Source: Cyclaneusma minus
Lineage: Eukaryota > Ascomycota > Leotiomycetes > Marthamycetales > Marthamycetaceae
NCBI GenBank assembly: GCA_037179335.1
Contig: JAKZHN010000028.1
Coordinates: forward strand, 186,001 to 250,000
Length of the DNA: 64,000 nt
Direction: 5' to 3'
Positions within the stretch are counted from its first letter, which is position 1. The number at the start of each line of letters is the position of its first letter. The notes beneath the pieces were generated by a model, which saw nothing but the letters and a program-made list of their open reading frames with translations, ran no database searches and had not been told where the DNA came from. Made by a program: the position numbers and the translations under genes. Below, in pieces: positions 33,901-42,389 of the stretch.

Positions 33901-36900
33901 AGGGAAGGCGGCCGTCCTTTCCTACCGGCTCTACTACAAGCTCCAGAGGCTCCGACTCGAAGCGCAATATTCCTCCGGAAGCTGTTGCTGCTTTCCTCGG
34001 GGAGCAGGTCGGAGACATGATTTATGACAAGCAGCAAAAGAAATGGGTCAAGAGAAAGGTCCCCAAACCTGCCGATGTCATTCCTTCGGATGATTCTGAA
34101 GAAGATCCTTTCAAGGATATACCAGACTTGACTGTGGACGAGTCACGAGATCTGGCGAGGCTACGGGCTGTTGTGGAACAGCAGAAGAAGGAGTTGGAAG
34201 AGATGGTTGCACGAGAGGAAGCCTATCGAGATGGCCGAGAAACTTCTGCTGGTCCGGACGCTACACCGTCATCAGTGTACAGCCGGAGAGCGGCGCAAAT
34301 GCTAGAGACGTCGGCGAAAAGCACGCCACTGCGTCAAGTATCAGCCCTCAGGACTCGCATGTCGTCCTTGAGAAAGAACCCCATGAGAAATGACAGTGAC
34401 GGGGCAACCCCCAGTCAGACGTCGATTGAACGTCATGCTGCGAAAGCGCACCCTCAAACGTCCAATTTACCAGGAGAGACCTTCACAACAGTCAAAAAGA
34501 CAACCGAGGTCATCGAAGAACGGGTCGATGAAACTAGGCACAAGGTTGTTCGGGAAGAACATGACAATCAATCGGGGACTCCAGGTAGACGCCGAAATGT
34601 CACAATCGCATTCTCATCTCCCCTGACGTCTATCATCGAGCCTACGCCCTACAACGACAGCTCGCAAAGCAATTCGAGTGATTCCGGAATTGCCCTCCAG
34701 GAGCAGATCGAGGTTGAGACTGCAAGTATTCGAGAGACCGTCAGGACGCGTGAGAGGCAGCAAGAGTCTAGGAAACCTTCGTTTCTTACACCAAAGCCCA
34801 AGTCGAGTTATTACAGTTTGCCTCGTGATCTATCCGTCAGAGGTGAGCGGATCCCTGCACGGCCCGTATCGAGGATCGACGAAAGGGAAGAGGACTCGGT
34901 TATGATTCAAGAGGACTCAGTCATGAGAAATGAAACCCCCTCGCCCTCCGTTGCATCTGAGGCTCGTTTATCCGAGAAAAGAAACGCCAGCGCTGTCGTC
35001 TCTACGCCTCACCCTCAGCAAATTTCGACTCCCGGTTCGACTCCCGGCAGTTGGAATCAGCAAGTGAATCGTGGTGTTGCGGATTGGAGTTTTCATCTTA
35101 CTCCGATGTCTGCGTTCACGATACACAAGCCCGAACAATCTTTTGCTCTTGAAGTCAGCCATATCGATGAACATGGCTTCCGCCAGCTTCAGCGGACTGG
35201 TGAAGGCAGATCTCTCTCCTTGTCCGTCAAGCAGCTCATCAGGTGCATAACGGACTTTGAGCCATATGAACCCTTCTGGGAGCATATGAAAGAGCTGAAG
35301 CTACGAGACAAGAAACTGTCAACTTTGCATAAGCTTGCCAAGTTTTGTGGTAACTTAGTTGAACTCGATGTATCTCACAATGAGATTGCTCAGCTCACGG
35401 ACATCCCTGTCAGCGTTCGGAATTTGTCGATTACTCACAATGTCCTGTCTGATCTCACGCCCTGGAACCATCTGATAAACCTGCAGTACCTGGATCTGTC
35501 CAACAACAATCTTACCAGCTTGACCGGTTTCGATCAACTTGTCCACCTGAGGTCTCTGCGTGCTGATAACAACAAGATCAGCTCTTTGAATGGCATAATG
35601 CAATTGGATGGTTTGCTTTCGCTACGAGTTAGAGGCAACTTGTTAGAGAAAGTCGATTTCACCGGCTCGAAATTGTATCGCCTCAAGGACCTAGACATGA
35701 AGGACAACCAGATCTCGGTGGTCAAGGGTCTGAGGACTTTACAGTCTTTGTCGCAGCTCAATCTTGCGGGCAATCAGCTCGAGCATTGGACTGTTGAGGG
35801 AACCGAGCCACTGGAAGAGCTCAGGCACTTGGATCTGAATCGAAACTTACTCACTCAGATTGATGTGAGCAAGTATCCACTTCTCCGCTGCCTGTTCCTC
35901 GACCAGAATCATTTGGGAACAGTCACCGGCCTGCAGTATGCGAAACAGCTTGATAGACTCTCGATGCGCGAGCAAAAAGACGGCGCCATCCTGAACATGT
36001 CCTTCCTGGACAAAGCCTTCGAGACGCGCAAGCTCTTACTCTCAGGCAATCTCCTCTCAAGCTTTAAACCACGCTTCGATTTCCTCAACCTGCAGTATCT
36101 CGAGCTCGCCAACTGCGGCCTCCGCCGCCTCCCCTCCAACTTCGGCGTCCTCATGAAGAACCTACGAGTTCTAAATTTGAACTACAACGCCATCAAAGAC
36201 CTAATTGCCCTCCACGGCATCAAACGTCTTGGCAAACTGTACGCTGTTGGTAATCGTTTAACCTCATACCGCAAAGTCGTGATGGAGGTTCAGCAACACA
36301 AGCACCTAGCCAAACTCGACTTCCGCAGCAACGCCATGACAATCGGCATGTACCCACCCTCCGCCTCTGTCAAGCCCCTCAGCTCCGACGACCCCTCCCA
36401 CGAGCCATTTGCGCTCGAGCCCGCCGACCCTGCGCGCGACGCTGCATACCAGTCGCGTCTCGACATCGATACGAAATGCAAACGCCGCACCTACGAGCTC
36501 CTTATCACCGCCAAACTGCCCTCCCTCAGAGTTCTCGATGGACTTGAACTTGATCGCAGCAAGCTCGCTGCGAGAGACGAGGTTACGAGGCGGTTGGTGA
36601 GAATGGGTGTTTTGGCGCAGGATGGAGAGTTTAGTGGGGATGCGGAAAGTGTGTGGAGTGGCGCGACGGTGTATAGTGAGACGGAAATGACGAGGAGTGA
36701 ATACACTACTGGGACAGTGGTGAGAGAGGAGAGGAGGGAATATGCGTCCTTGGAGTTGCTGAAAGCGAGGACGTCGAGGACGCAGCGCTCGGAGCGGACT
36801 GAGCGATCGGCTGGGCAGAGAGTGAGGAGTCATAGGTCGACCCGAGAGGCGAAGACTCCTGTGCCTGAAAGGCCAAAGACGCCGCCGAGTCCGATTTGGG

Positions 36901-36923
36901 GCGCTGAGGATAGCTTTGCTTGA
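30960..36923 (+). CDS. Cdc11/Nud1/SepK-type spindle pole body scaffold of the septation initiation network
   Basis: Intronless CDS of 1987 aa starting MTQAWLDSLSEDWVSQ, a start typical of fungal Cdc11-like proteins. Residues 1-1440 are largely disordered, with many Ser/Thr-Pro and Lys/Arg-rich sites (SPLK, TPKK, SPPKR), as expected for a target of mitotic kinases. About residues 1441-1790 form leucine-rich repeats (LVELDVSHNEIAQL, LQYLDLSNNNLTSL, LRHLDLNRNLLTQID, LRVLNLNYNAIKDL). The C-terminal ~150 residues are charged. In fission yeast and Aspergillus this scaffold anchors septation GTPase signalling at the spindle pole body and controls cytokinesis or septum formation. The family is recognised from the domain layout and N-terminus; the paralogous LRR protein option is less likely. 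Confidence 0.88.
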   Translation: MTQAWLDSLSEDWVSQHGESRNGELPSVAHSLAAFQLSNHGRASRIPMHSSRRRSTMSVQSTDSLPLGEINSNDRNFSESHRGSIGDSKTRDELSASQRGRKLMRTASVIETGSVQRHTVQSKAQSSSPQKVKNGQDTPEWRRRLLDGETSCGEPRDLFAPTAGGLQSLFQPPRPSTAKEREPDPDQFDSTLPSSPPTFDHDREENSELEPANAAPAVARATVESAEQSDEQPEAPQKTPATAMRYRMVEDFSEADMSQSSSFHLQPSRLAPQNNPRIPSGNSQFAPPRVRSGASGEPTATRFASGGSIMLNEELSPIFLSRKTTASGTLDWAASYAPPNQAELKQRLQKLVMSDEVPPPSEDYTNDFEDSEILPGESSAMANDLLQNAPFISTRRGGYSDEGSFRRRPLSPSSMQRSSLPRIVEAESSPVGTIRQPASRQAESQSDGDDEQATSPATVLEPRTPIASPKKALNAVSNASSNSPLKIFGTYDTFTNAKLLKRLSQFEEPSLKTQSTKGPEIRMGSGTDRTRSTASDNAFIGRGSSGAVSNATGAEQPQRPQLQTFGSGNLDNFEFSEVSVDSDSSNKENNGEAASVAPGSEQNQTGFRFEIDPSLPLGADATVHRRTSTHYESKTVHKTAKYTTSAQEPVSSAKRSLEPDTPKKRNGDSQSKRLPRSPLKESTPKRRRTLHAADFPAFEDVASIASAASSPVLEMHDQMQSVIGRKRKDARHGDSQTTADPEIIASRQILRPLSASRRGSRGKSKLPSVPAQSPAGEDSQNHDTQQAADVPSRKFSITTQDFYNDAKRIMAGIRNRNKGLTGLNSVEESVQESSRAYTGDETNDLSWVESTQEPLSRLPSREGRPLSPPKRQQEDAEVVNHLKKFQESDLGGFVTTSTATFNLAKDTINLVNQAERMVDATLHKAPTGRNSDVQDENDVAEDGQDSVIAKDPTNSKNTNASVHDPKDAEEAEYQTQQTNDEGRRPSFPTGSTTSSRGSDSKRNIPPEAVAAFLGEQVGDMIYDKQQKKWVKRKVPKPADVIPSDDSEEDPFKDIPDLTVDESRDLARLRAVVEQQKKELEEMVAREEAYRDGRETSAGPDATPSSVYSRRAAQMLETSAKSTPLRQVSALRTRMSSLRKNPMRNDSDGATPSQTSIERHAAKAHPQTSNLPGETFTTVKKTTEVIEERVDETRHKVVREEHDNQSGTPGRRRNVTIAFSSPLTSIIEPTPYNDSSQSNSSDSGIALQEQIEVETASIRETVRTRERQQESRKPSFLTPKPKSSYYSLPRDLSVRGERIPARPVSRIDEREEDSVMIQEDSVMRNETPSPSVASEARLSEKRNASAVVSTPHPQQISTPGSTPGSWNQQVNRGVADWSFHLTPMSAFTIHKPEQSFALEVSHIDEHGFRQLQRTGEGRSLSLSVKQLIRCITDFEPYEPFWEHMKELKLRDKKLSTLHKLAKFCGNLVELDVSHNEIAQLTDIPVSVRNLSITHNVLSDLTPWNHLINLQYLDLSNNNLTSLTGFDQLVHLRSLRADNNKISSLNGIMQLDGLLSLRVRGNLLEKVDFTGSKLYRLKDLDMKDNQISVVKGLRTLQSLSQLNLAGNQLEHWTVEGTEPLEELRHLDLNRNLLTQIDVSKYPLLRCLFLDQNHLGTVTGLQYAKQLDRLSMREQKDGAILNMSFLDKAFETRKLLLSGNLLSSFKPRFDFLNLQYLELANCGLRRLPSNFGVLMKNLRVLNLNYNAIKDLIALHGIKRLGKLYAVGNRLTSYRKVVMEVQQHKHLAKLDFRSNAMTIGMYPPSASVKPLSSDDPSHEPFALEPADPARDAAYQSRLDIDTKCKRRTYELLITAKLPSLRVLDGLELDRSKLAARDEVTRRLVRMGVLAQDGEFSGDAESVWSGATVYSETEMTRSEYTTGTVVREERREYASLELLKARTSRTQRSERTERSAGQRVRSHRSTREAKTPVPERPKTPPSPIWGAEDSFA

Positions 36924-37318
36924 TTCGGAGTACTGTCAGAAGTCAGGCAAGCTTGGTGCTAGGAGTTTGAATGTAATTTGCATCAGGGATACGGCATCGG
37001 CGGTGTAGGAAGGAAGCTATGTTGGCGGAGCTGTGGAGTATGTATTTTTTTCACACCAGGGAATTTGGGATGGCATTGTGTGGCGTTTGAAACAAAAAGC
37101 AAATGGTGCGGTTTTCGATGGGTTGGATGGACGGACTACTGTGTATGGAATGAGTACCTGGTAGGCAGGTACTCTGATGACTGGAATAATAATACACAAG
37201 CGCTTGTTGTCTTACAGTTTATACGGAAGTGTCGCATTCCGACACAATTTCCATCGAATTGATTATTGAAAACAGTGCGTGCCCCGCCCCGAACGCACTG
37301 GAGTGTGGTAGGAGGTTT

Positions 37319-37393
37319 GGCCTGATGGTCTAGTCGTATGATTCCTGCTTTGGGTTTGACAACTGATCTGCAGGGGATCCGGGGTTCAATTCC
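37319..37393 (+). pseudogene. Broken tRNA-Pro(TGG) copy, 3' end missing
   Basis: It matches the intact tRNA-Pro at 37894-37979 from the acceptor 5' strand through the D arm, the anticodon loop (TTTGGG) and its 14-nt intron region, into the T loop (GGGGTTCAATTCC). The T-stem 3' strand and the acceptor 3' strand are replaced by TTTAAAGCTATTAG. The intron differs at two positions. It cannot fold a full acceptor stem. It lies in inverted orientation to the intact gene ~500 bp away. No protein-coding gene is seen in 36924-38395. Confidence 0.8.
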
Positions 37394-37526
37394 TTTAAAG
37401 CTATTAGCTAAGCCGATTATTATAAACCTGAAAGCAATTGTCTCTGGCGGGCTGACTCCGAGCTCGATTTCCCATGAGGAGGCTAGGACGGCAACACTTG
37501 GGCCCTAGACTTGTGCTAAGTGAGGA

Positions 37527-37595
37527 TCTGAAGACTACCTGTCTGTCCTACCCCTTTTCAGGATAAAAGGGCTGTGAGGAAAGACAGTCTTCAGA
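37527..37595 (+). other. 69-nt imperfect hairpin between the two tRNA-Pro copies
   Basis: Perfect 10-bp outer arms (TCTGAAGACT and AGTCTTCAGA) are followed by inner paired blocks GTCT/AGAC, CCT/AGG and CCTTTT/AAAAGG around a 6-nt loop. This could be a small RNA precursor, a palindromic end of a mobile element, or chance. The strand is arbitrary. Confidence 0.45.
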
Positions 37596-37893
37596 CCGTC
37601 AATTAATTGCTAATTATTGGCTATTGCCAGTGTGTACGGGAAACTTATGCCTATCTAAAAGATCTGACTATTGCAAGTCTTCTGTTCAACTGCTGAGCAT
37701 TCTGTAGTGAAACTGGAACCCACTCGTTCCTCCAGCCAGTGGAGCTCCGAGCCTCTGTCCAAAAACTGTCGCTCATGACTTTCCAGATTTGATGCGCGGA
37801 CCCTCTCACCAACTCAAGTGTTAGTTATTATTATCTTCTACAAAACAAAAACGAAACTCTCTGAATGTATAGAGAAACTTTGCAAATAGCTAA

Positions 37894-37979
37894 GGGCCTG
37901 ACGGGGAATTGAACCCCGGACCTCCTGCATATCAGTTGTTAAACCCAAAGCAGGAATCATACGACTAGACCATCAGGCC
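37894..37979 (-). tRNA. tRNA-Pro, anticodon TGG, with 14-nt intron
   Basis: Read on the minus strand, the 7-bp acceptor stem pairs GGCCTGA with TCAGGCC. The D arm is TGGTCTAGTCGTA. The anticodon stem CCTGC/GCAGG encloses loop TTTGGG-intron-T, with anticodon TGG. The T loop has GTTCAATTC, the discriminator is C, and the mature length is 72 nt. The intron (TTTAACAACTGATA) sits one base 3' of the anticodon, the standard place for nuclear tRNA introns removed by the tRNA splicing endonuclease. Confidence 0.95.
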
Positions 37980-38395
37980 AATTAACCATCCCTCGTCGCC
38001 GAGATTTGATTTGATGGAGAATTGTGTCACAATACGGTACATATAACTTAACTTGGATGATGGGCTTCTGTGATTTACAAAGATCAGAAAGGAGACAATA
38101 AACCTGTGAAATGCTTAAAAGTGATTAGAAATAGTTTACAGGGTAGATGTGAATTGTCAAGATAATTTTTAGGCAACGGGAGGCTGCGTCTCGGGACGCC
38201 AAGAATAAATGCTCCGATCCATCTGCGACGAAGCCGCGTAGCTTCACGACTGCCTGCTCAAGCTCCTCCATAAAACTCACCACGACTTCCTCTCCACGAA
38301 AGCAAAAGCCAGTCTCGCAACCTGCTCTTCTCTCAACTCCAAAAACAAAGCTCCCACCTCCAGCTTCGCGCATTACCACAGACCAAACCTCCACA

Positions 38396-39050
38396 ATGGC
38401 ATCTTACGAAGGCAGGCTATCCATCCCACTCCTCAAAGTAGTCCAGCACAGCTAACAGCATCCCCACAGTCGAACACAACATCAAAGCCGAAGCCCCGCG
38501 ACGAGCCCGCCGCCCCGACATGTCCACCTTCACCAGCCGCCTCGCCGAGATCGACACCCGCTCCAACAACACCGACGCGCCCGTAACCCCCGCCGACATG
38601 GCATCCGCCTACCACCTCGCCTCCGACTTCTTCAGCGCACTCGCCTCCTCCTCCACCCCCGATTCCTCCCAATTCGAGCTTCTCGAGTCCCTAAACACCG
38701 ATCTCCTCGCCGAAGCCAACAACCCGCCCGATAAAATCATGGGCGTGAGTCAGGAATATATTGATTCGTTGGAGCGGGTTAGTAAGAAAGAATTGCAAAA
38801 GTTGGGGGGCAAGGAGGGAAAGGATGAGTGTCCGATTTGTGGAGAGAAGTTTTTGGATGATGAATACCCGTTGGTGGTAAGGCTGCCGTGTCATGAGAGT
38901 CATCGGTTTGATTTGGAGTGTATTGCGCCGTGGATCAAGTTGAAGGGGACGTGTCCGTTGGATCGGAAGGAGTTGGAGGGGAAGAAGAAGGAGAAGAAGG
39001 AGAAGACGAAGGAGGAAGATGAGGAGGATTACTATGATGTTTATGGGTAG
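38396..39050 (+). CDS. RING-type zinc finger protein, probable E3 ubiquitin ligase
   Basis: CDS join(38396..38411, 38470..39050), 198 aa, beginning MASYE-VEHNIKAEAP. Exon 1 is only 16 nt and ends GAAG. The intron begins GCAGGC and ends CCACAG with a GCTAAC branch site, so it is a GC-AG intron. No GT donor gives a usable length and frame. The RING-H2 domain (about 126-170) has ECPICGEKFLDDE, LPCHESHRFDLECIAPWI and GTCPLDRKEL, with all eight zinc ligands apparent. The C-terminus is a Lys/Glu run ending EEDYYDVYG. It would act as an E3 with a ubiquitin-conjugating enzyme; substrates are unknown. The N-terminal ~60 residues are predicted helical. Confidence 0.87.
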
Positions 39051-39450
39051 GGGGCGGTTGTGTGGCATGCGGGGCGTTGCGTAGCGTAGCGTTGCGGAGG
39101 AGCATTATGAAAGCGTTGATATCCTAGAGGCAATGGCGTTTACGCGTGGGCATATGAGAATGATACATAAGTGAGGATTGGCCTTTGCTGCGCGGTTGAG
39201 CGAAATATTACAGAGGAAGAACGCGGACTACATACAGGACTCTCCGGACGGCAGCGGCTGTTTTTACTAAAATGCGCCATACATTAGGATGTATAAAGCT
39301 TGGGGGAATGAACTCTAGGGCCTTTTCTTCCCCACGGTGCTCAGAACTCTGATTCAAGTGTGATATGATGCGGCGGTCCAACTGAGGACGTGCGACGGAA
39401 CTTGCGCTCGAAATTTTGTAGTGGTCATGTGACGAGGGATTGAAGAGCAG

Positions 39451-39715
39451 CGGAGAAGAGGCGGAGAGGCGGAGTCAGAGGGCGAGTGAGCACGAGATTG
39501 CTCAAACTCAGAGGCCAGGGCCAAATTCAGAGCCAAAGGGAGTGCAAGACAGCAAGAGTGCGGGCTAGAGGCAGAAGGAAAAGGAGCGGAGAAGAGGCGG
39601 AGTCGAAGGGCGAGAGAGCACGAGATGGTTCATAATCAGAGGCGAGGGCCAAAACCAGAGCCACAGGGAGCGGTAGATATTAAGAGCGCGGGCCATAGGC
39701 AGAGGGAATAGGAGC
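39451..39715. repeat. Two direct copies of a ~136-bp purine-rich repeat
   Basis: Both copies begin CGGAGAAGAGGCGGAG. Both share GGGCGAG..AGCACGAGAT, then CAGAG..CAGAGCCA..GGGAG, then a G-rich tail. The spacing is 136 bp. A third, partial copy (CAGAATCAGAGCCAGAGAG and following) lies at about 40088-40125, on the far side of the SINE-like sequence. No open frame here looks coding. Confidence 0.7.
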
Positions 39716-39829
39716 TGGATATGGCTCAGGGAATTGCGCAGGACGAGGCGGAGGGATACACATGCCAATCATCTCGCACCTACCTAGCATAAGAACCCAA
39801 ATAGCCAGAAAATTTCCAACTGAGATACA

Positions 39830-40070
39830 CTGGTTCGCTAGTGTAAGGGTATTGGGCTTGACTCGCCAGCGCCAATTCCTGCCTTGACCCGACCTTGCTC
39901 GTAAGGTTCTCAGTTCGACCCCCGCAGAATCCAGGGGCGTCCCTGGATTTTCCCTCCTCCTCTCGATCGGATAGCAAAAGCCCCAGAGGCTTTTCTTCCC
40001 CCAATTCACGATGCCGGACCGCGGCATCCTGGGTTGGCGGTTTCTTTTGTCTTTTTTTTAACAAAAAATC
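39830..40070 (+). mobile_element. Candidate SINE-like element with Pol III-type boxes and three hairpins
   Basis: The head resembles a tRNA. An A-box-like TTCGCTAGTGTAAGG lies at about 39834, and a B-box-like AGTTCGACCCC at about 39912. Three perfect short hairpins follow: 39928-39949 (9-bp stem AATCCAGGG), 39976-39994 (7-bp AAAAGCC) and 40010-40028 (7-bp GATGCCG). The 3' end is T- and A-rich (about 40045-40070). It separates two purine-rich repeat copies, as an insertion would. No clear target-site duplication was found, so its limits are approximate. Confidence 0.35.
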
Positions 40071-40279
40071 AGGAGGACTGAGGCCAGAATCAGAGCCAGA
40101 GAGAGGGAGAGAGCGGAAGATATAGTCGCAAATCTTTTTGGCTGTTTGGATGTATTATGTGTGCCATCTTTTTGTAAGAACGGCACCAGGACGTGCCGTC
40201 AACCCTCACAGAGCTGGATGCCCGGGGCCTGACTGACAAGAAAAGATATCCTTGAGATCTCGTGACGTCCGACAGGCTG

Positions 40280-42230
40280 TCCAAACCTGCTACAGCTAGA
40301 CTGATTCAGCCTGACTAAAAGGAGAAATATAAATACCTCCTCGATGTTTCCAATGAGCCCCAGAAACAACAACTATTTTTACCCGCACAGAGGGCTAGAC
40401 GCGAAATCTAAGAATCATAGATGGAGGGATAGAGAGCTCCTCAGAATCTTCGGCGATTCTACTTTTTTGATTGCGCAAGCTGTTTACGTGGAAACCATGA
40501 ACGCATTGCAAGCGAATCTCGACAGCAGAAGTCAGAAACAGCGGCAGCTGTATTTTACGACGGTAGGATCAACGAGCGACAACATGTTCACGCAAATTTG
40601 CTACCTATGCTGAGAGCCTGAGTATCGTTCACTGAGATTGGATGGATATAAATACCCCCTCGATATCTTCAGTAAAACCCAGAATCAAAACTTATTCGTT
40701 TGCGCAATATGTGAGGATCAGGTCCAACCGTCCAGATATAAAGTCCATGGACTCGAATTAATTTGTATATCGACAACTGCTTCAAGAAGCCACTAACTTC
40801 GATCTCATAATTGTGCAAGCTATGAGGAGCAGCGAAAGAAAACTTGTAGGCAAGTCTCGAGGGCAGAACTCAGAAACGGCGGCGATTATATCCTACAACG
40901 GTAGAACCAACGAGCGACAACATATATCACAAATCTGCTAGGCTGAGTCAGAGAGATTGGACAAGGGATATAAATATCTCCCTAATCTTCAATGAGACCA
41001 AGAACACAAATAATCCACTCACCCTCAGCTGAACACGCCTTCACGCCTGAGGACCAGATGGTGATGAAAAATCCTACAAATATATATGGGCAATTGCTCA
41101 AACTCGAACTTCCCAACATTCACATCTCATAATTGTGCAGACTACATGGCGAAAAGCTGTCTGCTGCCATATGAACCAAACTCGCAAGCACATCTCGAAA
41201 GCAGATGTTGCAAACAGCGGCAATCATATCCTACGACGGTAGTAGGACCGAGACGACACTCTTTCCGAATCTGCTTGACTGATTCAGTGACATTGGAGAA
41301 GGGCTATAAATACCTCCTCGACATCTCCAGTAAAACTCAAGAAAAAAGGCATTGACTCCAGGACTACATCTCCACCCGCGAGGACAAGATGCAAAAGGCA
41401 GTACCTAGCTTGAAATTTTCGCCACCTTTACTCTTATGATTGTGCAAGATAGATATTTACATGGAGACCAGGGTGCCATAACCATCCATACGTTGCAAGC
41501 CAGTCTTGAGGGCAGTGGTCAGAAACGGCGGCAACCACATCCTGTGACAGTGAGAGGAACTGGACCACAGTTCTTTCAAGTCCTTAGGCTGGCTCAGTGA
41601 GGCTGAGAAGGGATATAAATACCTCTTCGATATCTCCAAGTGAAGCCCAGAATCGACACATTCTGAATCTCCCAACGACGTCTTCCCCGTCAGGGTCAGA
41701 TGCAGAATTCAAGAATTCAAGAATCACTTATAGACGGTTCTTTGAATTCTTAGCGTTTCTACCCCTAGGATCATAAAAACTACGTGGTGATTCTAGGCAA
41801 AACCTGCAAGTTTTGAGGTAACTCTCGGTGGTAGAAGTCAGAAACAGCGGCAGTTGCATTCGATGACAGTAGGGAGACGACGGTCTTTCCGCATCTGCCA
41901 GGCTGCTTCAGCGAGACTGATACTGGATGGATATAAATACCTCCTTGATATCTCCAGTGAAGCCCAGAAGCATACATCCACAAGGCCTTCCACAAGGCCT
42001 TGCTCTGCCCCTTCTGCACCGAGTACGCCTTCACCTGCGAGGGCCAGATGGCGATGCAACTTCCAGGAATTATATCGACACTTGCTCGAAGCTTTCACCA
42101 TGTTCACTCTTACGGTTATACAAGCTGGGACATGATGACTACAAACAAGACTTGAAAGCTAGTGTCGAAGCAGAAGTCGGAAACAGCGGTAATCACACCT
42201 TATAACGGTAGGATCAAGGGGACGACAGTA
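40280..42230 (+). repeat. Six tandem ~325-bp units, each with a TATAAATA core
   Basis: TATAAATA starts at 40328, 40647, 40969, 41305, 41614 and 41932 (spacing 309-336). Each copy is followed by a conserved block close to CCTCCTCGATATCTCCAGTG and AAGCCCAGAA. A second conserved block, CAGAAACAGCGGCA, lies at 40533, 40871, 41210, 41520, 41839 and 42178 (spacing 310-339). It leads into TCCTACGACGGTAG, then CGAATCTGCT, and then GATTCAGTGA just before the next TATA. Most copies also carry CTCATAATTGTGCAAGCT or a variant. Copies are clearly diverged and no open frame is conserved between them, so the unit does not look like a protein gene. Together with the upstream repeats it fills the 3.3 kb between the RING gene and BFR2. 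Confidence 0.88.
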
Positions 42231-42389
42231 TCTCCGAACTTTCGGTGCAGAGACTCTGGAGTAGCTGAGAATTTGCGTAGTAAAAGAGTAGCTGTCGTTG
42301 TAGTCCAATAGGAGGTAGATATATGGATAAAGCATCATGTTGTGTACCAGAAGTCACAAGCAACAAAAACAATTTTCGCTCGCTACAAT

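Noticed and set aside
40280..42230. The tandem array as a family of small secreted peptide genes
   Set aside because: Open frames after each TATA core differ in position, length and sequence, and none has a signal peptide conserved across copies.
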